Source: a virus
Length of the DNA: 28,785 nt
Strand: one strand, 5' to 3'
IMG/VR virus record: IMGVR_UViG_3300031972_001235
Location: 1 to 28,785 of that record
The translations under genes were made by a program, and so were the position numbers. The stretch's first letter is position 1. The number at the start of each line of letters is the position of its first letter. This document shows, piece after piece, positions 20,680 through 28,785 of the stretch. The notes below the pieces were generated by a model, which saw only the letters and a list, made by a program, of their open reading frames with translations, was not told the origin of the DNA and did not search any database.

Positions 20680-22719
20680 ATGCAAGTTGTTCTAGACGTT
20701 GAGAATACGGTAACAACTAGAGATGGAAAGCTACACCTCGATCCGTATGAAACAACTAACAGTTTAGTAATGGTTGGGGTTAGGGTTTCTGGAAATGAGC
20801 CTGAAATATTCACCTTCAATCACAATGAGTATCCAGAGCAGGACTCTGTAGATAAGCTCAAGAAGATACTAGCATCCTGCACCCTACTTGTAGGACATAA
20901 TCTAGTGCATGATCTAACATGGCTATGGGAAGTAGGCATAACCTATGATGGCCCTATATGGGACACGATGGTTGTTGAATACGTCTTACAAAAGGGATTA
21001 AAGAACCCCCTCTCACTAGCAGTGTGTGCAGAGAGGCGTAATCTAGGCGCGCAGAAACAGGACACCCTCAAGGCGTATCTGAAGGGTGGCTGGAGTGTGG
21101 CTGACATACCACACGAAGAGCTAGTATCATATCTCAAGGATGACTTGCTGGTAACTGAACTATTACTAATGGAGCAGCAAAAAGATCTAGTAGAAGATAT
21201 GAACCATAGCCTTGTACCTACTGTTGACCTGAGCAATAGGGTTACTGTATCGCTAGCTAAGATGAACCAGAATGGATTTAGTGTAGACCTAGCCGTACTG
21301 GATAAAGTTAAACAGGAGTATGTGATTGAAAGGCAACAGCTAGTACATGACTTAGACACAGAAGCAATCAAACTCATGGGGGATTACCCCATCAATCTAA
21401 ACAGCCCTGAACAATTGTCATGGGTTATCTACTCAAGGAGGCCAGTTGATAAAAAAAGCTGGCCTCATTTGTTTAGTGGGCGCATGGATGCTGCACAGTT
21501 TAAGAGCACAATAGATGCCAATACTGACATCATATGCAAGCACAAGGCAAAACTGTGTACACATTGTTATGGTAGCGGTAAGACACGCAAAACTAAAAAG
21601 AATGGTCAGCCCTTTGCCAAGCCCACAAAATGTACAAACTGTGGTGGCGAAGGCTACATATACACACCTACAAGGGAGATTGCTGGGTTAAAGTTTAATC
21701 CCCCCAACGCTAAGTGGGTTACAGCTAACGGGTTTAGCACTAACAAGGGTGACTTAACTAAGCTTGAGGGCACAGCCACTAGTCTTGGCAACGAGGCAGC
21801 GCAGTCTTTTCTTAGTAAAGTTAAACGCTTGAGTGCTGTTGAAACCTACCTATCCTCTTTTGTTGAGGGTATTAATTCATACAGGAAGCAGGATGGTAAG
21901 CTACACGTGCAACTGACACAAGCCGTGACATCTACTGGCCGTTTCTCAGGGCGCAATCCTAACATGCAGAACATGCCACGCGGAGGTACGTTCCCCGTCA
22001 AGCGCTGTTTTGTATCTCGTTGGGAAGGTGGCCGCATACTGGAGGCTGACTTTGCACAGTTAGAGTTCAGGGTAGCAGCGTTCTTGTCTCAAGATGAGAT
22101 AGCTATCAACGAGGTAGCTAACGGCTTTGATGTACACTCGTACACTGCTAAGGTTATCTCTGATGCAGGTCAACCAACCAGCAGGCAAGAAGCTAAAGCA
22201 CATACCTTCGCCCCTCTATATGGGGCTACTGGCTATGGTAGAACGCCTAGTGAAGCACGTTACTACACACACTTCATAGAGAAGTACAAAGGCATAGCTA
22301 AGTGGCATACTAGGTTGGCGAAAGAAGCGTTAACTACTGGTTACATAACCACACCATCGGGCAGGCAATTTGCCTTTCCCCACATAGAAAGGAGAGCCAA
22401 CGGAACCCCTACGTTCTTTACACAGATTAAAAACTACCCCGTGCAATCCTTTGCTACTGCCGACATAGTACCATTGGTTTTAATTTACATAGAGGAGTGG
22501 CTAGAAGGGCTGAACACCTGTATCGTAAATACCGTGCACGATTCGATTGTTCTTGACATACACCCAGAGGAGGTAGACGATGCTCTATTCGTGATACAAG
22601 AGACCAACCACAACCTGAAGCGTATCATCGATAATAGATGGGATATAGACTTTAATGTCCCTCTTTTGCTTGAGGCTAAAATAGGGCCGAATTGGCTTGA
22701 CACAAAAGATGTCGGGTGA
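20680..22719 (+). CDS. family-A DNA polymerase with DnaJ-type zinc insertion
   Basis: This 679-aa replicative polymerase has a 3'-5' exonuclease (D6-x-E8 in LDVEN; N74/D78 in NLVHD; Y151-D155 in YLKDD) and a C-terminal polymerase with motif A DFAQLE (457-462), the O-helix RQEAKAHTFAPLYG (502-515) and motif C VHDS (619-622). Between them, residues ~293-325 hold two CxxCxGxG units (CTHCYGSG, CTNCGGEG) as in the DnaJ zinc domain. This marks HMO-2011-type phages. The residue equivalent to E. coli Pol I Phe762 is Phe510, unchanged. Shine-Dalgarno GAGAGG is upstream. Confidence 0.93.
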   Translation: MQVVLDVENTVTTRDGKLHLDPYETTNSLVMVGVRVSGNEPEIFTFNHNEYPEQDSVDKLKKILASCTLLVGHNLVHDLTWLWEVGITYDGPIWDTMVVEYVLQKGLKNPLSLAVCAERRNLGAQKQDTLKAYLKGGWSVADIPHEELVSYLKDDLLVTELLLMEQQKDLVEDMNHSLVPTVDLSNRVTVSLAKMNQNGFSVDLAVLDKVKQEYVIERQQLVHDLDTEAIKLMGDYPINLNSPEQLSWVIYSRRPVDKKSWPHLFSGRMDAAQFKSTIDANTDIICKHKAKLCTHCYGSGKTRKTKKNGQPFAKPTKCTNCGGEGYIYTPTREIAGLKFNPPNAKWVTANGFSTNKGDLTKLEGTATSLGNEAAQSFLSKVKRLSAVETYLSSFVEGINSYRKQDGKLHVQLTQAVTSTGRFSGRNPNMQNMPRGGTFPVKRCFVSRWEGGRILEADFAQLEFRVAAFLSQDEIAINEVANGFDVHSYTAKVISDAGQPTSRQEAKAHTFAPLYGATGYGRTPSEARYYTHFIEKYKGIAKWHTRLAKEALTTGYITTPSGRQFAFPHIERRANGTPTFFTQIKNYPVQSFATADIVPLVLIYIEEWLEGLNTCIVNTVHDSIVLDIHPEEVDDALFVIQETNHNLKRIIDNRWDIDFNVPLLLEAKIGPNWLDTKDVG

Positions 22720-22750
22720 TATAACACCCAATCTTTTAATGGAGCATGAC

Positions 22751-23653
22751 ATGACAGAATTGACAACGCTAAACAGCACGAACTTCGCCGATATGGCTAA
22801 AGCTGCGGGTATGGACCTATCCATGCCTGCTGTTGAAACTAAAAGCAGCAGCCTTCACAGGCTAGGATTGCAGCAAAAGGCTATCATTGGAAAGCAAGAT
22901 ATCAAGGGTAAAAAAGTTAATGTGGAGATCGTCGAAGGCGGTAGCATTAAACTAGAAGACCCAGACACCCGCGAAACGGTTTATGCACAGTCTGCATCTC
23001 TGCGTCCTTACCTACAGAGGGTTATGTATAAACGCTTTGTACGAGGCAGTGGGGATGAGCCTAACAAGTTTATCAAGACAGGCATGGCCAACGATCTGAA
23101 CGGTGATCTAAAGGACACTGAGGGAGGTTTTAACTGTGGTAAGCCTGCGGGTTACATCAAGGACTGGGATCAGGTTCCTGATAGTATGAAGAGCCTCATC
23201 AAGCAGATTAAGAGGACGCGGGCTATCTTGGGCACTGTAACCCTAGAGGGGGTAGTGAATAAGGATGGCGAACCTGTAGACCTTGAACCAGATATCCCTA
23301 TTATCTGGGAGATTGATAACAGGGATGCCTTTAAAGATAGCAGCATTCCCTTTCGAACCCTCTTCTCTAAGAAGGAACTACCTCTGCATCGTCGTATTGA
23401 TGTGGGGGCAACACAGAGAGACCTACCTAATGGGGAGTTCTTCTATCTACCCAAACTAACACTTGACATGTCTTCAAAGTTGGAGATTACAGATGAAGAC
23501 CAGCAAACCTTTGCTGACTTTATCGAGTGGGTAAATAACTACAACACATATGTTGAACGTCAGTGGAGTGAGAATGCCCTTAAAGAAGATGTAACGGCGG
23601 GGCAATCCGCATTGTTGGACGGCTTCCTAAACGTAGAAGAAGCAGCCGCCTGA
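22751..23653 (+). CDS. conserved replication-module protein, candidate ssDNA-binding protein
   Basis: This 300-aa protein starts at ATG 22751 (GGAG upstream; an earlier ATG at 22739 is possible). There is a hydrophilic N-terminus, a LQRVMYKRFVRGSG segment (about residues 88-101), a middle around KPAGYIKDWDQVPDSMKSLI, and an acidic C-terminus (VEEAAA) of the kind many ssDNA-binding proteins use to recruit partners. Its place between the polymerase and the nuclease genes matches that of ssDNA-binding proteins in related podoviruses. I infer this role from position and acidic tail; no OB-fold motif is certain. Confidence 0.5.
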   Translation: MTELTTLNSTNFADMAKAAGMDLSMPAVETKSSSLHRLGLQQKAIIGKQDIKGKKVNVEIVEGGSIKLEDPDTRETVYAQSASLRPYLQRVMYKRFVRGSGDEPNKFIKTGMANDLNGDLKDTEGGFNCGKPAGYIKDWDQVPDSMKSLIKQIKRTRAILGTVTLEGVVNKDGEPVDLEPDIPIIWEIDNRDAFKDSSIPFRTLFSKKELPLHRRIDVGATQRDLPNGEFFYLPKLTLDMSSKLEITDEDQQTFADFIEWVNNYNTYVERQWSENALKEDVTAGQSALLDGFLNVEEAAA

Positions 23654-24501
23654 TGAACCACGCCTCTGAACTAACTTTGCATATGCTTCTCTCTAAGTTA
23701 GGGGATGGCAGTGCTAAAGTGTCTGAAGATACGATAGAGCAGATTGTCTCCGATGTAAGGGAAGCACTATTTAAGCAGTTCAGAGGTGAAAGTAGGAATG
23801 CCTTCCGTGTTAGAATGTCTAACATCGGGAGGCCCTACTGCCAACTTTGGTATGCTAAGAATAAACCCGACGTAGCTGAAGGTAAATCCTATAACTTCAT
23901 CTTAAACATGATGATGGGTGACATCGTAGAGGCTGTGTTTAAGGGCCTACTTACAGAAGCAGGCGTTAACTACGAAGGTAGTGAGAATGTAACCCTGAAA
24001 CTTTCAGACGGCACACAGATTAATGGTACGACGGACCTTAGTATAAACGGCGCAGTAGACGACATCAAGTCGGCTTCGCCTTACTCCTATACCCATAAGT
24101 TTGACTCCATTCAGTCTGTCACTGACAGTGATCCGTTTGGATATGTCGGCCAGCTTGTAGGTTATGCAAAGGCAGCTAATAAAAAAGTAGGTGGTTGGTG
24201 GGTTATCAACAAGGCGAATGGGCAGTTTAAATATGTGACTGCTAATACACTAGACGTTGATAAAACACTAGCAGAGATTGAGGCTAAGCTAAAAAGACTA
24301 GAGGCTAATGAGTTCGAGAGGGACTTCGAACCTGTTAATGAAACCTTTAGGAGTAAGGCCACAGGCAACAAGATACTAGGAGTTAACTGCCGCTTCTGTG
24401 ACTTTAAGAGAGACTGCTGGCCAGAGTTGCAGACGTTACCCTCCATTCCTTCTTCCGCTAGGAACCCTCCCGATGTTGACTACACTCACGTAGCGGTTTA
24501 A
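23653..24501 (+). CDS. Cas4/RecB-type PD-(D/E)XK exonuclease with FeS cysteines
   Basis: This 282-aa nuclease has D128 (GTTDLSI) and D137-x-K139 (VDDIKS), followed by a QLVGYA motif (Q167, Y171), as in RecB/Cas4 nucleases. Four cysteines fit an iron-sulfur cluster as in Cas4/AddB: C63 (GRPYCQLWY) plus C246, C249 and C255 (CRFCDFKRDC). No cas genes are nearby; it is most likely a phage recombination or DNA-degrading exonuclease. It starts one base from the end of the previous gene (TGATG-type junction at 23653). Confidence 0.85.
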   Translation: MNHASELTLHMLLSKLGDGSAKVSEDTIEQIVSDVREALFKQFRGESRNAFRVRMSNIGRPYCQLWYAKNKPDVAEGKSYNFILNMMMGDIVEAVFKGLLTEAGVNYEGSENVTLKLSDGTQINGTTDLSINGAVDDIKSASPYSYTHKFDSIQSVTDSDPFGYVGQLVGYAKAANKKVGGWWVINKANGQFKYVTANTLDVDKTLAEIEAKLKRLEANEFERDFEPVNETFRSKATGNKILGVNCRFCDFKRDCWPELQTLPSIPSSARNPPDVDYTHVAV

Positions 24502-24511
24502 AGCATGGATC

Positions 24512-24988
24512 ATGGCATCATCTAAAAGACGTACCGCCCAAAAATACGGGTTCAGGTCGGGGCTTGAGCTAGCGATTGCGCAAGAGTTATCGCTAGACAC
24601 CCGGCCCTTCTTATATGAAAAGGTTAAGATTGAATGGGAAGACCTTGCTTACCGCACGTATACTCCCGACTTTGTGCTGCATAACAATATTATCATAGAA
24701 ACTAAGGGACGCTTCGTAACAGCAGATCGACGGAAACATCTCTTCATCCAGAGGCAGCACCCGACCTTAGACATTCGATTTGTTTTTACAAAGAGCAGTG
24801 CTAAACTATCGAAAGGAGCAAAGTCCACGTATGCAGAATGGTGTGACAAGCATGGCTTTCTATATAGCGACACCACTATACCATCCGAATGGTTAGACGA
24901 GCCATCAAAAGAGATTGACTTGATCTTAAAGAAAGAGGTAGTCTCTTCGTTTATCCCCTTCCCTGAAGAGAAGAAGAAAAAGCTATGA
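24512..24988 (+). CDS. T7-type endonuclease I (Holliday junction resolvase)
   Basis: This 158-aa resolvase has the T7 endonuclease I active-site spacing: E19 (SGLEL), D53 (YTPDFVL), E63 and K65 (IIETKG). KKGAKSTYAEW-like residues (~108-118) follow. It resolves branched DNA during replication and packaging and may help degrade host DNA. It directly follows the Cas4-like nuclease and overlaps the next gene by 4 bp (ATGA). Confidence 0.9.
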   Translation: MASSKRRTAQKYGFRSGLELAIAQELSLDTRPFLYEKVKIEWEDLAYRTYTPDFVLHNNIIIETKGRFVTADRRKHLFIQRQHPTLDIRFVFTKSSAKLSKGAKSTYAEWCDKHGFLYSDTTIPSEWLDEPSKEIDLILKKEVVSSFIPFPEEKKKKL

Positions 24989-25320
24989 CAACGGTAAAAG
25001 AAGTTCTCTCTGTAGATTCAATCTACATAAAACTGAAGCCCGTCAACGTCGTCAAAGGTAAATGGGATGGCGACATTGAGGTCACTATGATATGTCCTGA
25101 TCAAGTTGGGTTAGACGAAGAGGGGAAAACAATGCTGTCTAATGTGGGATCAATGATGGCAGCTTCATTGGTTCTGTACGAAGAACATGAGTATATTAAG
25201 GAATTGGCAGAGGATGTTGTCTACGGACAGGAGACTTCAGAGTACATGCTGGAACCCCCAGTTAAACCTACTGTTGAATCCGTCACTGGTAATGTTATAA
25301 AGTTAAACTTTACAAGATAG
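24985..25320 (+). CDS. hypothetical protein
   Basis: This 111-aa protein starts at ATG 24985 in an ATGA overlap. Beta-strands dominate (SVDSIYIKLKPVNVVKG, DIEVTMICPDQVGLD), with a helical middle (MLSNVGSMMAASLVLYEEHE) and a Val-rich C-terminus (PTVESVTGNVIKLNF). No family recognised; the position suggests a replication-module accessory role. Confidence 0.55.
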   Translation: MTTVKEVLSVDSIYIKLKPVNVVKGKWDGDIEVTMICPDQVGLDEEGKTMLSNVGSMMAASLVLYEEHEYIKELAEDVVYGQETSEYMLEPPVKPTVESVTGNVIKLNFTR

Positions 25321-25337
25321 TGGTAGGATACTTAGTT

Positions 25338-25568
25338 ATGAAACTAGATGAAGAAGTCAACAAGCCCCCACACTATAACACGGGAGGCATGGAAACTATT
25401 GATATGATTCGTAACTCCTTGACGGAAGAGGAATACGAAGGCTACCTCAAGGGTAATGTGCTAAAGTACATTGGCCGATATAAGCACAAGCACGCAGATA
25501 TTCCTGTAAAAGATTTACTAAAAGCGCAGTGGTATCTAAATAAACTAGTAGCTAAATTTGAAACATAA
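25338..25568 (+). CDS. DUF3310 protein
   Basis: From ATG 25338 (TAGGA upstream) this 76-aa protein shows the DUF3310 pattern: NKPPHYNTGGMETIDMI near the N-terminus, GYLKGNVLKYIGRYKHK in the middle and a LLKAQWYLNKL C-terminal helix. DUF3310 is common in phages of many hosts, typically near nucleotide-metabolism genes, and has no settled function. A GTG at 25320 is an alternative start. Confidence 0.82.
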   Translation: MKLDEEVNKPPHYNTGGMETIDMIRNSLTEEEYEGYLKGNVLKYIGRYKHKHADIPVKDLLKAQWYLNKLVAKFET

Positions 25569-25591
25569 ATAATGGAAAAGAGAAACGAACA

Positions 25592-27544
25592 ATGACGACA
25601 CTCCCAACAGACTATCAAAATTTTATTGCCCTTTCCCGCTACGCTAGGTGGAAAGAAAATGAGCAGCGTCGTGAGACGTGGGATGAAACGGTGGATAGAT
25701 ACTTTGGCTATCTCGCCCGCTACATTAAAGACAACTTCAGCGTAGATGTCACCAGCAAAGTAGCTGACCTACAGAAGTCTGTTCTTACACTAGACGTTAT
25801 GCCTTCTATGAGAGCTATGATGACGGCTGGCCCAGCATTGGAGCGCTGTCACGTAGGTGCCTATAACTGCTCTTATCTACCAGTAGACTCGCCCCGCTCA
25901 TTTGATGAGGCTATGTACGTGCTAATGTGCGGTACAGGTGTTGGCTTCTCTGTTGAGCGTGAGAGCGTGGACCGACTACCTGTTGTAGAAGAGGACTTGC
26001 ACGATAGTAACACGGTTATTGCAGTAGAAGACAGCAAGGCGGGGTGGTGCAAGGCTCTTAGGGAGCTAATAGCCTGTCTGTATGCAGGTCAGATCCCTCA
26101 GTGGGATGTCTCAAAGGTACGCCCAGCAGGTGCACGACTTAAAACTTTTGGTGGTAGGGCTAGTGGCCCTGAACCACTTGAGGATTTGTTTAATTTTGTG
26201 GTATCTAAGTTTAAGGGTGCAGCAGGCCGTCGCCTACATCCGCTCGAAGCACATGATATTATGTGCAAGATTGGAGAGATTGTTGTTGTCGGGGGTGTTC
26301 GTCGTAGCGCTCTTATCTCTCTGTCTAATCTTAATGATACCTCTATGCGTAAAGCAAAGTCTGGAGAGTGGTGGGTCAACGAAGCGCAACGCTCGCTAGC
26401 TAACAACTCTGTGGCGTATAAAGAAAAACCTTCTATGGATGTATTCTTTTCTGAATGGTACTCTCTCTACGAGAGTAAGTCAGGTGAGCGGGGTATGTTT
26501 AATAGACAAGCAGCAGAAAGACAGGTAGACAAAAATGGTCGCCGGACTAACTATAGTGACGAAGCCCAAACTAAAAAGATACGTTGGGGCACTAATCCTT
26601 GTAGCGAGATCATACTACGCCCATATCAATTTTGTAATTTATCAGAAGTGGTTGTGCGTGCAGAAGACACTATCGAAAGTCTTAAAGGCAAGGTAGCACA
26701 AGCTACTATGCTGGGTACGTTCCAGTCATGTCTAACTGACTTTAAATACCTACGCTCTATCTGGAAAAAGAACACAGAAGAAGAGCGTCTGCTTGGTGTA
26801 AGTTTAACTGGCATCATGGATAATGAGCTAACTAATGGTAAGCTAGGTAAAGAAAAACTAGAAAGTACACTACGGGTGTTGCGGGAGGTAGCCGTTGAGG
26901 TCAACAAAGAAGTGTCACAGATGTTGGGCATTAATCAGAGCGCTGCTATCACGTGTGTTAAACCTAGTGGTACGGTTAGCCAATTGGTTGATAGCGCTAG
27001 TGGTATTCATGCTCGTCACAATCCTTACTACATACGCACAGTAAGGGCTGATAATAAAGATCCAATGACGGAGTTTTTAAAGGATGCTGGGGTTCCTGCT
27101 GAACCTGATTTTATGCGCCCTGAATCTGCTACTGTATTTTCATTTCCTGTAAAGTCGCCTGACAAGGCAGTATGTAGAAATGACATGACAGCGCTAGAGC
27201 ACTTAGAGTTGTGGCTCTCGTATCAGGAACATTGGTGTGAGCATAAACCAAGTATCACTGTTAGTGTACGAGAGGAAGAGTGGCTACAGGTAGGTGATTG
27301 GGTATTTAATAACTTCGATACTATTTCGGGGATTAGTTTTCTGCCACACTCTGACCACTCGTACAAACAAGCGCCCTACCAAGATTGCGACACAGCTAAC
27401 TACCTGCTGCTAGCAGAGGCCATGCCAGAAAACCTTGACTGGTCGCTTCTAAGGGAGTATGAAAGAGAGGACAACACAACTGGATCACAAGAGCTTGCCT
27501 GCACCGCAGGTGTATGCGAAGTTGTGGACATAACGAGTAGATAA
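25592..27544 (+). CDS. nrdJ: class II (adenosylcobalamin-dependent) ribonucleotide reductase
   Basis: This 650-aa enzyme makes deoxynucleotides from ribonucleotides. The core matches the monomeric cobalamin-dependent (Lactobacillus-type) form: C93 (YNCSYL) and C348 (FCNLSEV) are the reducible pair, C337 (NPCSEI) the radical site, with N335 and E339 next to it; the C-terminal C637 and C642 (CTAGVC) shuttle electrons. The host must therefore have or import B12. With ThyX and MazG it provides DNA precursors. Start ATG 25592 with a weak GAGAAA ribosome site. Confidence 0.9.
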   Translation: MTTLPTDYQNFIALSRYARWKENEQRRETWDETVDRYFGYLARYIKDNFSVDVTSKVADLQKSVLTLDVMPSMRAMMTAGPALERCHVGAYNCSYLPVDSPRSFDEAMYVLMCGTGVGFSVERESVDRLPVVEEDLHDSNTVIAVEDSKAGWCKALRELIACLYAGQIPQWDVSKVRPAGARLKTFGGRASGPEPLEDLFNFVVSKFKGAAGRRLHPLEAHDIMCKIGEIVVVGGVRRSALISLSNLNDTSMRKAKSGEWWVNEAQRSLANNSVAYKEKPSMDVFFSEWYSLYESKSGERGMFNRQAAERQVDKNGRRTNYSDEAQTKKIRWGTNPCSEIILRPYQFCNLSEVVVRAEDTIESLKGKVAQATMLGTFQSCLTDFKYLRSIWKKNTEEERLLGVSLTGIMDNELTNGKLGKEKLESTLRVLREVAVEVNKEVSQMLGINQSAAITCVKPSGTVSQLVDSASGIHARHNPYYIRTVRADNKDPMTEFLKDAGVPAEPDFMRPESATVFSFPVKSPDKAVCRNDMTALEHLELWLSYQEHWCEHKPSITVSVREEEWLQVGDWVFNNFDTISGISFLPHSDHSYKQAPYQDCDTANYLLLAEAMPENLDWSLLREYEREDNTTGSQELACTAGVCEVVDITSR

Positions 27545-27545
27545 T

Positions 27546-28046
27546 ATGCAAGAAGTTAAGATATCTCCCCCTATGATGCTCGAAGCTCAAGCCAAATCAC
27601 AAGAGCTAGGTAAATTACGTAACTCTATTGTGAATGGGGAGGGGAACCTTGTTGGCTTTGTAGGTGAGCAAGTTGCACATCGTGTTCTAGGGGGTCAGTG
27701 GAATAACTCATATGATTATGATATTATTCTAGAGGATGGCACTACAGTAGACGTTAAGACAAAACGAACTAGTGTTAAACCTCTCCCAGAATACGACTGT
27801 TCTGTAGCAGCATACAATACTAAACAAAAGTGCGATGCCTATGCTTTTGTGCGTGTACTTAATGACTATTCTGCTGGCTGGTACTTAGGTATTATTAGTA
27901 AGACAGATTACTTTGACGAAGCAGAGTTTATGTTAAAGGGCACTATAGACAGTACAAATGGTTTTCGCATACGGGCCAACTGTTATAACGTAAAAATTAA
28001 TAAGTTAAGGGATACTTTAGGTCTTGAAGAATCAAAGATACACTAA
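27546..28046 (+). CDS. PD-(D/E)XK-like nuclease-fold protein
   Basis: This 166-aa protein has FVGEQVAHRVLGG (E41), DYDIILEDGTTVDVKTKR (D59, D69-V-K71) and a beta-rich remainder (DAYAFVRVLNDYSAGWYLGI). E...D...DxK fits the restriction-endonuclease-like fold. It starts right after the RNR gene (ATG 27546, one base after the TAA). Its substrate is unknown: host DNA breakdown or processing of phage DNA are possible. Confidence 0.6.
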   Translation: MQEVKISPPMMLEAQAKSQELGKLRNSIVNGEGNLVGFVGEQVAHRVLGGQWNNSYDYDIILEDGTTVDVKTKRTSVKPLPEYDCSVAAYNTKQKCDAYAFVRVLNDYSAGWYLGIISKTDYFDEAEFMLKGTIDSTNGFRIRANCYNVKINKLRDTLGLEESKIH

Positions 28047-28269
28047 ACGAAACAACGAATTACCACCTTTAAGAATACAGTTTGAAGCAGGCTACAACGC
28101 TTTCCGACACACAAAACAGTGGACACGAAGGATCAATGACGAAACTATCATCGTTACTAGTTGCCCCTTTAAGCCAAATTCTATGCAGGCTAAGGAGTGG
28201 CATCGGGGCTATAACAAAGCCTACTTTGAGAATCTGGAGAAGGTCAGTGCGTATAGAAGAGGAAGCTAA
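28024..28269 (+). CDS. RMF-like small protein (ribosome modulation factor pattern)
   Basis: This 81-aa basic protein, with a TTG start at 28024 (a weak TAGG upstream; the frame has no earlier ATG), overlaps the previous gene. The pattern FEAGYNAF ... CPFKPNS ... EWHRGYNKAYFENL parallels the RGYQAG ... CPYQ ... WLGGWREA of E. coli ribosome modulation factor (RMF), with ~14 extra residues between the first two blocks. RMF dimerises and silences ribosomes, so a phage relative could alter translation. This is resemblance by eye, not homology established. Confidence 0.4.
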   Translation: MKNQRYTKRNNELPPLRIQFEAGYNAFRHTKQWTRRINDETIIVTSCPFKPNSMQAKEWHRGYNKAYFENLEKVSAYRRGS

Positions 28270-28276
28270 GGCTTAC

Positions 28277-28618
28277 ATGGATAAAAATACTATGACGTTC
28301 AAAGAGTATCAGAACTTCTGTAAGACTACTGCTATCTATAGAGCAGAGGTTAGCCTGCTGTACCCTGCACTAGGGTTGACAGGGGAGGCTGGTGAGGTAG
28401 CTAACAAAGTAAAAAAGCTAGTGAGAGACGGACCAGAGAAACTTCCTGCCGACTGGAAGGAATTAATCGCCGCAGAAATTGGCGATGTTCTTTGGTACTG
28501 CTCTGCACTAGCTTCTGATTTAGGCATCCCGCTTAACACTATAGCTAAGCAGAATATTGAGAAGTTACAATCACGTTTGGAACGTGGTGTAATTAGTGGG
28601 TCAGGAGATAAGCGTTAA
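28277..28618 (+). CDS. mazG: MazG-type nucleotide pyrophosphohydrolase
   Basis: From ATG 28277 (AAGG upstream), 113 aa. The MazG helical core is clear: GLTGEAGEVANKVKK (E-x-x-E) and EIGDVLWYCSALASDLG (E-x-x-D), which bind Mg2+ and hydrolyse (d)NTPs or related nucleotides such as (p)ppGpp. The longer open frame from 28082 overlaps the previous gene in another frame and has no matching residues there. ATG 28292 is an alternative start. It is the last rightward gene. Confidence 0.88.
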   Translation: MDKNTMTFKEYQNFCKTTAIYRAEVSLLYPALGLTGEAGEVANKVKKLVRDGPEKLPADWKELIAAEIGDVLWYCSALASDLGIPLNTIAKQNIEKLQSRLERGVISGSGDKR

Positions 28619-28628
28619 GGCTTTAACG
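28613..28628. terminator. hairpin over the convergent stop codons
   Basis: CGTTAA (28613-28618) pairs with TTAACG (28623-28628) around a 4-nt loop GGCT. Both the mazG stop (28616-28618) and the stop of the leftward gene (28615-28617) lie in the left arm. It could slow or separate the converging operons, but no U-run is present, so intrinsic termination is doubtful. Confidence 0.3.
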
Positions 28629-28785
28629 AACGGGCAAGCTCTTTAGCTAAGATGTGCCCAAGACCATATAACCCAGATGACTCTACGGTAGGTCGCGGGG
28701 CAAGAAGTAGCAGGCGTTCATAGTCTGATAGTTCTTCTCCGCGATTTTGTTTTTGCTGGGCGTTATCAGCAAATGCTTTAAACTG
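28615..28785 (-). CDS. C-terminal end of a leftward gene (virion module expected)
   Basis: On the minus strand an open frame enters from the right edge and ends at TAA (28615-28617); 56 residues are visible, ending HILAKELARSLKP. It contains a helical NAQQKQNRGEELSDYERLL stretch and a TVESSGLYGLGHILAKE segment. It converges with and overlaps mazG by 3 bp. No family can be named from this tail; by analogy with other podoviruses it may be an internal or tail virion protein. It shows that leftward genes continue beyond the window. Confidence 0.6.
   Translation of the reverse strand, partial: QFKAFADNAQQKQNRGEELSDYERLLLLAPRPTVESSGLYGLGHILAKELARSLKP

Noticed and set aside
1-28785. CRISPR arrays and insertion sequences
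   Set aside because: No repeat-spacer pattern, transposase gene or IS-type terminal inverted repeats were seen. The Cas4-like nuclease stands alone without other cas genes, so it is treated as a phage exonuclease.

Overview
The window is most of a tailed double-stranded DNA phage or prophage genome from an alphaproteobacterial, probably marine, host. The host call rests on a phage-borne GcrA homologue (a cell-cycle regulator family of alphaproteobacteria), a 3TM holin of gene-transfer-agent type, a cobalamin-dependent class II ribonucleotide reductase and ThyX. The family-A DNA polymerase carries a two-CxxCxGxG (DnaJ-type) insertion between its exonuclease and polymerase domains. That architecture was described for the SAR116 phage HMO-2011 and its roseophage and pelagiphage relatives, so an HMO-2011-like podovirus is the best guess. 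This is inference from gene content; no database search was possible.

Layout. Positions 1-8860 are all on the minus strand: packaging, portal, lysis and small virion genes, reading right to left from a 69-aa gene at 8860 to a truncated virion gene at the left edge. Positions 8861-9231 are a divergent control region. It has two blocks of three contiguous 13-bp repeats flanking a very AT-rich core, a consensus sigma70 promoter facing left, and dyads. Positions 9232-10174 are about 940 bp of GC-richer DNA without a convincing gene; they hold many hairpins, a predicted G-quadruplex on the minus strand and a tiny Arg-rich reading frame. Positions 10175-14936 are a run of small accessory genes (HhH-GPD-like protein, MORN-repeat protein, GcrA, zinc proteins, DUF932) with tRNA-Leu. 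Positions 14950-28618 are the integrase, replication and nucleotide-metabolism module: split primase and helicase, M15 endolysin, tRNA-Arg, ThyX, DNA polymerase, a Cas4/RecB-type nuclease, T7-type endonuclease I, DUF3310, class II RNR, a PD-(D/E)XK-like protein, an RMF-like protein and MazG. At 28615 the rightward operon meets a leftward gene that runs off the right edge, so leftward virion genes probably flank the rightward module on both sides of a circular map.

How it works together. No RNA polymerase gene is present and the structural promoter is near-perfect sigma70, so the phage probably relies on host RNA polymerase, with GcrA as a candidate modulator. ThyX, RNR, MazG and the nucleases supply and clean up DNA precursors, and the primase, helicase and polymerase replicate the genome. 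The small and large terminases package it. The holin-like proteins (minus strand) and the M15 peptidase (plus strand, about 12 kb away) would lyse the cell. An integrase gene raises the possibility of lysogeny, but I see neither a repressor gene nor an attP site.
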